A DNA stretch of 11,860 nt from DASQFU01 sp035632955 (GTDB lineage: Bacteria; Eisenbacteria; RBG-16-71-46). The DNA lies in NCBI GenBank assembly GCA_035632955.1, contig DASQFU010000034.1:1-11860 (forward strand). The letters run 5' to 3'. Shown here piece after piece: positions 1-6,364 of the stretch. Position 1 is the first letter of the stretch. Each line of letters starts with the position of its first letter. The position numbers were made by a program, and so were the translations under genes. The notes under the pieces are model-generated. The model ran no database searches and had not been told where the DNA came from. It was given only the letters and a program-made list of their open reading frames with translations.

Positions 1-349
1 CGTGCTCGCACGCTGCGCGGGTACGCTCGAGTCCGCGCGGCCCGCAATCCATCAGGTGATTGTTGGCGAGCGACACGACGTGAACCCCGGCGCGCACCAG
101 CGCCGGGATCAGATCGGGCTCGTTCCAGAACTCCGGAGCACGGCCGGGCCGCACCCACTCCGGCGCGCCGACCGGCATTTCGAGATTCGCGAAGCCGACG
201 TCGGCGGCGCGCAGTCCCGGGCCCAGAGCCTCGAGCACGGCGTCGTAGCCGTCGCGACGCGCGCGTGCGCGCGCGCTGCCGATCACGGCCACGTCGCCGA
301 TCGCGGCGATGCGCATCCGCACCTCACCCTGCGGCTCAAGAAGCTGCAT
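1..349 (-). CDS. CapA-family (PGA_cap) metallophosphatase-like protein, 3' end beyond the window
   Basis: The 116 visible codons form the N-terminal part of a CapA/PGA_cap-type protein, a calcineurin-like phosphoesterase relative first known from poly-gamma-glutamate capsule synthesis. Seen in the sequence: IAAIGDVAVIG (about residues 14-24), matching the family's opening strand GDVxxxG; RAADVGFANLEMPV (about 53-66), with the family's NLE; and VSLANNHLMDCG (about 93-104), the characteristic ANNHxxDxG. The Asp of GDV and the Asn-His of NNH are the expected metal-site residues. No signal peptide or membrane anchor is visible before the domain, although many CapA proteins are anchored. The start at 349 overlaps the preceding glycosyltransferase by 14 bases and has GAGGAG just upstream. 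A second ATG at 316 (MRIAAIGDV) also has a GAGG-type site and would leave a 19-base gap. The family call is fairly sure; the substrate is unknown. It is the last visible gene of the operon and runs off the left edge. Confidence 0.8.
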   Translation of the reverse strand, partial: MQLLEPQGEVRMRIAAIGDVAVIGSARARARRDGYDAVLEALGPGLRAADVGFANLEMPVGAPEWVRPGRAPEFWNEPDLIPALVRAGVHVVSLANNHLMDCGPRGLERTRAACEH

Positions 350-1520
350 GGCGCTCCTCGGTTCCGGCGCCGGTCCACGCCGCGGGCGCGGCCGTGCGAT
401 CGGGCCGCTCGCGATACAGCGCCTCCGTCTCCCGCACCATGCGCTCGGCCGTGAAGCGCACGCGCCAGCGGCGCTCCGCGGCCGCCCCCAGCATGGCCGC
501 GCGCGCCGGGTCTGCGAGCAGCTCCCCCAGGGCCCGGGCCAGAGCGGCGCGGTCGTCCACCGCCACGACCCGCCCGGTCTCGCCGTCCACCACGGCTTCC
601 GCGTTGCCGCCGATGCCGGTGACCACCGCCGGGCGGCCGGCGCGCATCGCTTCGAGCAGCGTCACTGAAAGACCCTCGCGCACCGACGAGAGCACGAATA
701 CGTCCGCCGCGACCATCAGCTCGCTGACGTCACCGCGCGCGCCGAGGAACTGCACGCGCTCGGCGATACCCAGCGTCCGTGCCAGCGTTTCCAGCTCCGC
801 GCGTCGCGGTCCCTCCCCGACCACCCAGAGCCGCGCGCGGGGCTGGGTCCGCGCCGTTTCCGCGAACCCCTCGAGCAGCACGTGCTGCGCCTTCTGCCAC
901 GTCAGGCTGCCGACGTTGATGACGACCCGATCGGCTGGGTCGAGCTCGAGCTCGCGACGCAGAACCTCACGCGGGCGGGTGTGCGGTGCAGGGGAGATGC
1001 CGTTCGCCACGTTGACGAAGCGCCGTGCCGCCCAAGGCAGGCGACTGACGTGACTGTGCAGCACCGCCTGACACACGCACACCACGCGTCGCGTGAGTAC
1101 GGTCATCAACGGCTCGAGCCAGCGGTAGAGCAGAGAGTGGCGTCCCGGGTAGTGGAGGCTGTGCTCGGTGCGGATTACGATCGGGATGCCGGACAGCCGG
1201 GCGGCCAGCGTCGCGTACAGCGCGCCCGTCGGGTTGTGGCCGTTGACCGCCACGACGCGCTCGCGCCGCATGAGCGCCGCCAGACGTGCGATCCGGCGCG
1301 GCGGCGCACCGCGACCTCCGAGCACGAACGTGCGCGCCCCGTGCGCGCGCGCCGCCTCGAGGGCTGGGCCGCCGCGGTTGAGCGCCGCGACCAGCACCTC
1401 GACGCCGGGACCCGCATGCCGGGCATGCTCGATCACGAGCGACTCGGCTCCGCCTTGATGCATCGCCTCGATGACGTGCAGGACCCGCATCAGCCGCCCT
1501 TCCACACCGGCGGTGGTCAT
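336..1520 (-). CDS. GT4-type (GT-B fold) glycosyltransferase, third of three
   Basis: Predicted cytosolic retaining sugar transferase of family GT4, 394 residues, a normal length for the family. It would add one sugar from a nucleotide donor to the growing lipid-linked unit. Seen: N-terminal strand VLHVIEAM, then HQGGAES (about 21-27) with the GGAE acceptor-side loop; INVGSLTWQKAQ (about 201-212), which begins the donor domain; VVGEGP (233-238); and REGLSVTLLEAM (281-292), an intact E-x7-E motif with Glu282 and Glu290. The VDGETG stretch near 311-316 is also typical. No membrane segment is visible. The ATG at 1520 forms an ATGA overlap with the previous stop but has only a weak AAGG ten bases upstream. 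The ATG at 1490 (MRVLHVI) gives the usual GT4 N-terminus and has AAGGG six bases upstream, so the protein could be 384 residues. Family is certain; donor, acceptor and linkage cannot be read. Confidence 0.9.
   Translation of the reverse strand: MTTAGVEGRLMRVLHVIEAMHQGGAESLVIEHARHAGPGVEVLVAALNRGGPALEAARAHGARTFVLGGRGAPPRRIARLAALMRRERVVAVNGHNPTGALYATLAARLSGIPIVIRTEHSLHYPGRHSLLYRWLEPLMTVLTRRVVCVCQAVLHSHVSRLPWAARRFVNVANGISPAPHTRPREVLRRELELDPADRVVINVGSLTWQKAQHVLLEGFAETARTQPRARLWVVGEGPRRAELETLARTLGIAERVQFLGARGDVSELMVAADVFVLSSVREGLSVTLLEAMRAGRPAVVTGIGGNAEAVVDGETGRVVAVDDRAALARALGELLADPARAAMLGAAAERRWRVRFTAERMVRETEALYRERPDRTAAPAAWTGAGTEERHAAS
356..359 (-). promoter_or_regulatory. Ribosome binding site for the CapA-like gene (start 349)
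   Basis: GAGG on the minus strand, part of a GAGGAG string at 354-359, lies six bases before the ATG at 349 and inside the last codons of the upstream glycosyltransferase. A competing GTGAGG at 322-327 lies five bases before the ATG at 316, so the start is not settled. Confidence 0.5.
1497..1501 (-). promoter_or_regulatory. Candidate ribosome binding site favouring a start at 1490
   Basis: AAGGG on the minus strand lies six bases before the internal ATG at 1490 of the third GT4 gene. The ATG at 1520, which would overlap the upstream stop, has only AAGG ten bases away (1531-1534). This site therefore argues for the shorter protein, while the overlap pattern of the neighbouring genes argues for 1520. 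Confidence 0.4.
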
Positions 1521-2776
1521 GACGCGGCCGCCTTCGCCACCGCCACCCGCGCGGGTTCGACCGGCGCGTCCGCCCCGCTCCCGGCAAGGAGTGCGGCGAG
1601 CCGCTCGAAATTGCGCGCGGCGTCGAAATCCCGGAGCACGCGCGCGCGCGCGCGCCGCCCCATCGCATCGAGGGCCGAGGGATCGCGCAGCAGGGGCTCG
1701 AGCGCCGCCGCCAGCGCGCCCGGATCGTCCGGGGGCACGAGTGTACCCGTCTCGCCCGGGACGATGACCTCCTCGAGCCCCGCGGCCCGCGTGCCGGCGC
1801 ACGGCACCGCCATCGCCATGGCCTCGACGACGACGTTCGGAATCCCGTCCCGCCGGCCGTTCGGCAGCACCCGGCAGGGTGCGAGCAGCAGCCACGCCCG
1901 GCGGTAGAGCGGCAGCAGCGCCTGGTGCGTGAGCGCACCCACGAACTCGACCCGCTCGGCCACACCCAGCTCGTGCGCCAGCCGCTCGAGGGCCGGCCGC
2001 TCGGGACCGTCCCCGACGACCGTGAGCCGCGCCACGATCCCGCGCCGGCCGAGCTCGGCGAATGCCCGCACCGCGTCGTCGAATCCCTTCGCCGGTGACA
2101 GGCGGCCGACGCACAGCAGCTCGGGAGCCGGCGAGCGCTCGCGCCCTGCAGCGTCGAAGCGCTCGAGGTCGACGCCGTGGTACAGCCACTCCACGCGCGA
2201 CGCGGGCCCGCCCAGAGCCCTCAGCATCTCGACGTTGCCGCGCACGCAGCCGACCACGAACTCGGCAGCGCGCACCTTCTCGGCCAGGAACGCCCGGGTG
2301 CGATAGAGATCGGCGCCGGCGTGGGCCGCCATGCTGAATCGCCGGCCGGTAAGGCGCGCGGCTAGGTACGCGACGCTGGCCGGAAAGTGGGCCCAGGCCC
2401 CGTGCACGCGATCCAGCGATTCGCGCTCGAGCGCACTCGCCACGCGTGCCGCCGCCGGCAGATAGCCGGCGTGTCCCGCGAGCGCGTAGAGGCTCGCGCG
2501 CGACGCCCACAACATGCGCAGCACTTCGGGAACCAGCACGTGCGGGCGGCGGACCAGCCAGCCGAGCAGCGCGAGCCATCCCGCAGGATGGAACGGCGAG
2601 CCGATCGGGCGCGTCAACGAGACCAGCGCGGCGTGCTCGGGCTGATAGTCACGCCCGAGCGGCCGCAGCGTGAACACCCGCACGCGGACACCGCGCGCGT
2701 GCAGGCGACGGACCTCCGACTCGATGAACGACGCGAGGGTCGGGAACGTGGTCGTGACGTAGGCGACCGAGGTCAC
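1517..2776 (-). CDS. GT4-type glycosyltransferase of the WcaL/AmsK kind, second of three
   Basis: A 419-residue retaining GT-B glycosyltransferase. The N-terminus YVTTTFPTLASFIESEVRRL (about 6-25) resembles the 'FP..S..FI..E...L' opening of colanic-acid WcaL and amylovoran AmsK type enzymes and lacks the GGAE loop of its two GT4 neighbours. The donor domain shows CVGRLSPAKGFDDAV (about 222-236), VVGDGPER (253-260) and RRDGIPNVVVEAMAM (about 308-322). The first acidic residue of the E-x7-E motif is therefore Asp310, followed by Glu318. A short hydrophobic stretch around 66-75 (GWLALLGWLV) might contact the membrane. The GTG at 2776 overlaps the upstream stop as GTGA and has AAGGAGG four bases before it, so this start is well supported. 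The role is cytosolic addition of one sugar to the lipid-linked unit, by family. Sugar specificity is unknown. Confidence 0.9.
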   Translation of the reverse strand: MTSVAYVTTTFPTLASFIESEVRRLHARGVRVRVFTLRPLGRDYQPEHAALVSLTRPIGSPFHPAGWLALLGWLVRRPHVLVPEVLRMLWASRASLYALAGHAGYLPAAARVASALERESLDRVHGAWAHFPASVAYLAARLTGRRFSMAAHAGADLYRTRAFLAEKVRAAEFVVGCVRGNVEMLRALGGPASRVEWLYHGVDLERFDAAGRERSPAPELLCVGRLSPAKGFDDAVRAFAELGRRGIVARLTVVGDGPERPALERLAHELGVAERVEFVGALTHQALLPLYRRAWLLLAPCRVLPNGRRDGIPNVVVEAMAMAVPCAGTRAAGLEEVIVPGETGTLVPPDDPGALAAALEPLLRDPSALDAMGRRARARVLRDFDAARNFERLAALLAGSGADAPVEPARVAVAKAAAS

Positions 2777-3909
2777 GCCGCCTCCTTCCCCGCGAGCGAC
2801 CAGTAGGCGTCCTCGTGCCGCTGCACCATCGCCTCGATGCTGAGCGCCTCGCGCGCGTGCCGCTGCGCGTTCCGGCCACGCCGCTCGGCTTCCGCGGGAT
2901 CGGCCAGCGCGGCTTCGATCGCCGCCGCCAATCGCTCCGGGTTTCCCGGTGGCACCATCCATCCGGTCTCGCCATCCTGCATCACCTCGGGCGTGCCACC
3001 GACCGCGGTCGCCACCGCCGCCCGCCCCGCCGCCATCGCCTCGAGCAGCGCGTTGGGAATGCCCTCCTCGCGCGACGACAGCACGAACACGTGCATGGCC
3101 GGCAGCAAGCGCTCGACGTCCGAGCGCTCACCGAGAAAGTGCACGCGGCCCGCGATCCCGAGCTCGTGCGCCCGGGCCTCGAGCGGAGCGCGCTCGGGCC
3201 CGTCGCCGACCAGAGCCGCCTGGAAGGCGCGGCCGCGGCCGGCGAGCAGCGCGAGCGCCTCGAGCAGCGTCGCGTAGTCCTTGCGCGCCGCGAGGCAACC
3301 GACGCTGCCGATCAGAGGATCTCCGCCGTTCAGGCCGAGCCGCGCCCGAGCGTCCCCGGGCGGCGCGTGCACGAAGCGCTCCGCGTCGACGCCGTTCGGA
3401 ATCACGATCACCCGCTCGCGCCGCACGCCGAGCTTCACGACCGTGTCCGCCACGGTCTCGCTGACGGCGGTCACGTGCGTGGCCCAGCGGTGCGCCAGCG
3501 ATTGCAACCATGCCTGGCGCGGCGACTCGAACGTATCGACGTTGCGCTTCGCGACCACCACCGCCCGCACGCGACACAGTCGGCCAGCCAGCACCGCGAA
3601 CAGATTCGGCCCAAACAGATAGCCATGGATGACGTCGGGCTTGAACGCGAACGTGTGGTGGATCAGGCGCAGCAGGCCGCGTAAGCCCTGCGGATCGTAG
3701 ATGCGCCGGCCGACGCCCAGCTCCACGACCGGCCAGCCGAGCCTCGCGACGGCGTCGGCGAACTGGCCCTCGCGACGGAAGCACGCGATCCGGACCTCGA
3801 AACGGTCGCGGTCGATGCGGCTCCAGAGCTCGAGCAGGTGACGCTCGGCCCCGCCGGCGACGAAGTTGCCGACCACGTACAGCACGCGCACGCGCGGCCC
3901 GGGATTCAT
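2773..3909 (-). CDS. GT4-type glycosyltransferase, first of three
   Basis: A 378-residue retaining GT-B glycosyltransferase, full length for family GT4. Seen: VLYVVGNFVAGGAERHLLEL (about 9-28) with the GGAE loop near the start; HGYLFGPN (95-102); VSETVADTVVKLGV (149-162), the usual 'xSxxxxxxL...G' helix; PNGVDAERF (171-179) at the domain linker; GSVGCLAARKDYATLLEAL (about 201-219); VGDGPER (234-240); and REEGIPNALLEAM (280-292) with an intact E-x7-E motif, Glu282 and Glu290. QDGETGWMVPPGNP (311-324) is the common C-terminal loop. No signal peptide or membrane helix is visible, so it should act in the cytosol or at the inner face of the membrane. The ATG at 3909 overlaps the deacetylase stop as ATGA and has GGAGG seven bases upstream. 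Donor and acceptor are not deducible. Confidence 0.93.
   Translation of the reverse strand: MNPGPRVRVLYVVGNFVAGGAERHLLELWSRIDRDRFEVRIACFRREGQFADAVARLGWPVVELGVGRRIYDPQGLRGLLRLIHHTFAFKPDVIHGYLFGPNLFAVLAGRLCRVRAVVVAKRNVDTFESPRQAWLQSLAHRWATHVTAVSETVADTVVKLGVRRERVIVIPNGVDAERFVHAPPGDARARLGLNGGDPLIGSVGCLAARKDYATLLEALALLAGRGRAFQAALVGDGPERAPLEARAHELGIAGRVHFLGERSDVERLLPAMHVFVLSSREEGIPNALLEAMAAGRAAVATAVGGTPEVMQDGETGWMVPPGNPERLAAAIEAALADPAEAERRGRNAQRHAREALSIEAMVQRHEDAYWSLAGKEAA
2781..2787 (-). promoter_or_regulatory. Strong ribosome binding site AAGGAGG for the second GT4 gene
   Basis: AAGGAGG on the minus strand sits four bases before the GTG at 2776 and within the last codons (Gly-Lys-Glu-Ala-Ala) of the previous gene. 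It decides the GTG start. Confidence 0.7.
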
Positions 3910-4925
3910 GCCGCGGCCTCCGCGGCGGCGGCGCCCGCACGCAGGCGATCGAAGGCGCCGTCCAGTTCGGCGGTCGTGAGATGGCGGGAGAACCGTCCGC
4001 CCGGTCCGAGGCAGGCGCCCTCCGGCAGACCGCGGCGCAGCAGCTCGTGACGCGGCTGGTCGATGGCATTGTCGCCGGCTCGCGTGCTGGCCGCGTAGGC
4101 GAGCCCGGCAAGGCGTGCGACGTCGAGGCTGACCGCGTCGTAGTCGCCGCCCGGATAGGCGAGCCCCTGCACGCGCACGCCCAGACGTCGCTGGATGAGA
4201 TCCATCGAGCCCCGGATCTCCGCGTCCTGCTCCGAGCCCGGAAGCAGGCTCAGGAAGGGATGGCTCATGGTGTGCGCTCCGACTTCCATTCCGGCCGCGA
4301 CCAGCGCCTCGGATTCCGCCCAGGTGGCAAGCTCGCACGACGCGGGATCGGAGACTCCGAGCGCGGAGCGCAGGGACCCGAGACGCTCGGCCTGCTCGGC
4401 GGGGACAACGCGCAGGCTCGGGATCAGCGCGGCCAGGGCCCGGACGCGCGCGCGGAGATCATGGAGCGACAGGTCGTAGGTGCGGCCGCCGGCGCTCCAC
4501 TCGAGGCGATCGCCCGAGCTCCGCTCGAGTGCGTGAGCGAGCACGTCCCACCACGGCGCGCGCCGTGTCTCCATCAACCCCGCCGTCAGATAGAAGGTCG
4601 CGCACGCACCCCGCGCCGCGAGCAGGGGCAGCGCCGCGCGCACGTTGTCGGCGTAACCGTCGTCGAAGCTCAGCGCGACCCAATGGCCTGCCCGACCTTC
4701 GTCGAGGCGCCGCACGCCCTCGGCGACTCCGAGCGGCGTCAGCCCGAGCTGCTGCAGCAGTTCGAGCTGGTCGCGCAGCACGCTCTCCCGCACCCCGAGC
4801 CGGTACAGCGGCCGCTCGCCGTCGCGATAGACGCGATGGTGCCGGATGATCGTCAGCCGCGCCGTGCCGGCGTCCGCCCGGCGGTGGGCGAGGCTCATCA
4901 ACCAACGCAGCGCGCGGCCGCTCAC
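3906..4925 (-). CDS. Polysaccharide deacetylase, NodB/CE4 family, apparently without signal peptide
   Basis: A 339-residue NodB-homology protein that would hydrolyse an N-acetyl (or O-acetyl) group from a sugar using a divalent metal. Seen: TIIRHHRV (about 25-32), the usual pre-domain strand; SFDDGY (86-91), motif 1, with Asp88 and Asp89; GAHTMSHP (216-223), motif 2, with metal ligands His218 and His222; and LAYPGGDYD (255-263), equivalent to motif 3. A helical insert of about 120 residues separates motifs 1 and 2, as in deacetylases found beside sugar transferases. The later CE4 motifs (DW and LH) are not recognisable. The N-terminus is basic and not followed by a hydrophobic core, so export is not predicted. 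The GTG at 4925 overlaps the polymerase stop as GTGA with GGGAGG seven bases upstream. An ATG ten codons in (4898) is an alternative. Its place between polymerase and transferases suggests it modifies the repeat unit. Confidence 0.88.
   Translation of the reverse strand: MSGRALRWLMSLAHRRADAGTARLTIIRHHRVYRDGERPLYRLGVRESVLRDQLELLQQLGLTPLGVAEGVRRLDEGRAGHWVALSFDDGYADNVRAALPLLAARGACATFYLTAGLMETRRAPWWDVLAHALERSSGDRLEWSAGGRTYDLSLHDLRARVRALAALIPSLRVVPAEQAERLGSLRSALGVSDPASCELATWAESEALVAAGMEVGAHTMSHPFLSLLPGSEQDAEIRGSMDLIQRRLGVRVQGLAYPGGDYDAVSLDVARLAGLAYAASTRAGDNAIDQPRHELLRRGLPEGACLGPGGRFSRHLTTAELDGAFDRLRAGAAAAEAAA
3917..3921 (-). promoter_or_regulatory. Ribosome binding site GGAGG for the first GT4 gene
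   Basis: GGAGG on the minus strand lies seven bases before the ATG at 3909, inside the Ala/Glu-rich C-terminal codons of the deacetylase gene. Confidence 0.65.
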
Positions 4926-6364
4926 GTCGCCGCCTCCCGGCGCTCGGCGACCAGGTCGTCGACCAACGCGCACAGCATCCAGAAGTTGCCGGTGATGATG
5001 ATCGGAAAGAACCGATCGCCGAACCAGCACGAGACGGCCAGCGCCACGGTCGCAGCGCACAGCCCGAGCGCGAGCTGGCGGTCGAAACGCGTGCGGGCGC
5101 GCCGCATGCCTTCGCTGCCGAGACTCCAGCACTGCCAAAACAGCAGGAGCAGCAGCAGCAACCCGAACACGCCGAGCTCGGCCAGCAGGCGCAGGTAGGT
5201 GTTGTGCGCGGAGTCCTTGACTTCGATGCCGAGCTCGCCGCCGGTCTCCGGGAGCACCCACGCCAGGCCGACGAAGCCGACGCCGTCGATCGGATGCTCC
5301 GACACCACCTTGAGGATCGCGTTCCAGGTGTCGATCCGGATCTGCGCCGAGCCTTCGAGCTGGACGTCGTCGGAATCTTCGGCTTCCTCCTGCGTCGCGA
5401 GCACGCGCTCGCGGACGTCCTGGGGCGCCCACCACGGGCTCGCCAGCAACGCGAGCACGAGCGCCGCCGCCAGCAGTCGCGAGCTCCGCAGCGCCACCAG
5501 CATCAGTCCCAGCGCGAGCGCGATCATCGCGCCGCGCGAGAGCGTCATCAGCGTCGCGATCGCGCCGGCCACGGTGGTGGCGAACAGCACGGCGCGCGCC
5601 CAGAAGCGCTGCGAGCCGAGTGCGATCGCGGCCGTGAACACGGTGAAGATTGCGAGGAACGTGCCGAGCTCGTTCGGCTGGCCGAAGCTGCCTTCGGCGC
5701 GCCCGCCGCTGCCGGATTTTCCGTAGGCGTACGTCACCACCGACTCGAGCAGGAGCGCGATCGCGATCGCCCAGGCCAGGAGCTTGCGATCGGCCGCACC
5801 GCGAGCCATGGACATGGTGATGTAGAAGATCGTGAAGGTCATGGCGCCGCGGAACAGCCACAGCGCCGCATCCGCAGGATCGTACTCGTAGCCGGTCGGG
5901 AACGCGGCGCCGCGCACGATCGACAGCGCGCCCAGCCCGATCAGCAGGCCGATCACCAGGCCGAGCCGGCTCGGCCGGAACAGTTGCTCGTGGTTCATGA
6001 CCCGCGTCAGGCCCCACGGCAGAAAGATCCCGAGCACGAGCACGTTGAGCGGGTTCAGCCCCGGGATCGGCAGCTTCGGCATCCAGGGCAGGAACGGCGT
6101 GGCGATCGGCAGCAGGAACAGTCCGATCCACGGCCGCATCAGGATCACGCCCATCGCCGCGAGGCCGAGCAGGATCTTGACCAGCCGGTGCGGGTCCTGC
6201 TCGAACTTGTAGTCGAGGAGCGTGAACGCGGCGACGACCGCGATCGCGAATCCGGCGCCGAGCACCGCCATCAACCCGCCCGAGAGCTTGCGGGCCTGGT
6301 GGCGGGCGCGCGCTTGAAGCTTGGTGATCTCCGGAGCGCCGGCCGGGCGAGCCTCGAAGGTCAC
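4922..6364 (-). CDS. O-antigen ligase / Wzy-type polysaccharide polymerase, inner-membrane protein
   Basis: A 480-residue, strongly hydrophobic protein with about 13 candidate membrane helices (for example near 31-50, 61-76, 133-150, 168-185, 195-210, 231-250, 257-274, 278-292, 296-309, 391-409, 431-447). A hydrophilic stretch at about 311-385 fits the large periplasmic loop of the O-antigen ligase (Wzy_C) fold. Family marks: FGQPNELGTF (227-236); LSRGAMIAL (275-283), the conserved SRG; DTWNAI followed by HPIDGVGF (345-364); and SAHNTYLRLLAELG (385-398), with the catalytic-type His387 before a long helix. The role by family is transfer of lipid-linked glycan onto a growing chain or an acceptor at the periplasmic face. 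With the flippase and Wzc in the same operon, polymerase is the likelier reading, but sequence alone does not separate it from a ligase. The GTG at 6364 overlaps the upstream stop as GTGA with GGGAGG six bases away. Confidence 0.87.
   Translation of the reverse strand: MTFEARPAGAPEITKLQARARHQARKLSGGLMAVLGAGFAIAVVAAFTLLDYKFEQDPHRLVKILLGLAAMGVILMRPWIGLFLLPIATPFLPWMPKLPIPGLNPLNVLVLGIFLPWGLTRVMNHEQLFRPSRLGLVIGLLIGLGALSIVRGAAFPTGYEYDPADAALWLFRGAMTFTIFYITMSMARGAADRKLLAWAIAIALLLESVVTYAYGKSGSGGRAEGSFGQPNELGTFLAIFTVFTAAIALGSQRFWARAVLFATTVAGAIATLMTLSRGAMIALALGLMLVALRSSRLLAAALVLALLASPWWAPQDVRERVLATQEEAEDSDDVQLEGSAQIRIDTWNAILKVVSEHPIDGVGFVGLAWVLPETGGELGIEVKDSAHNTYLRLLAELGVFGLLLLLLLFWQCWSLGSEGMRRARTRFDRQLALGLCAATVALAVSCWFGDRFFPIIITGNFWMLCALVDDLVAERREAAT
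4933..4938 (-). promoter_or_regulatory. Ribosome binding site GGGAGG for the deacetylase gene
   Basis: GGGAGG on the minus strand lies seven bases before the GTG at 4925, within the last codons of the polymerase/ligase gene. It supports GTG over the internal ATG at 4898. Confidence 0.65.

Noticed and set aside
1..454. A plus-strand open frame at the left edge
   Set aside because: The minus strand of the same stretch carries NLE and ANNHxxDxG motifs of the CapA family, whereas the plus-strand translation is His/Arg-rich and featureless.
1631..1660. CG repeat considered as a CRISPR or other array element
   Set aside because: It is a single simple dinucleotide tract within a clear coding frame, with no repeated units and spacers.
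3981..5198. A 405-codon open frame on the plus strand
   Set aside because: It is antisense to the deacetylase and polymerase, shows no recognisable domain, and its opposite strand carries clear catalytic motifs.
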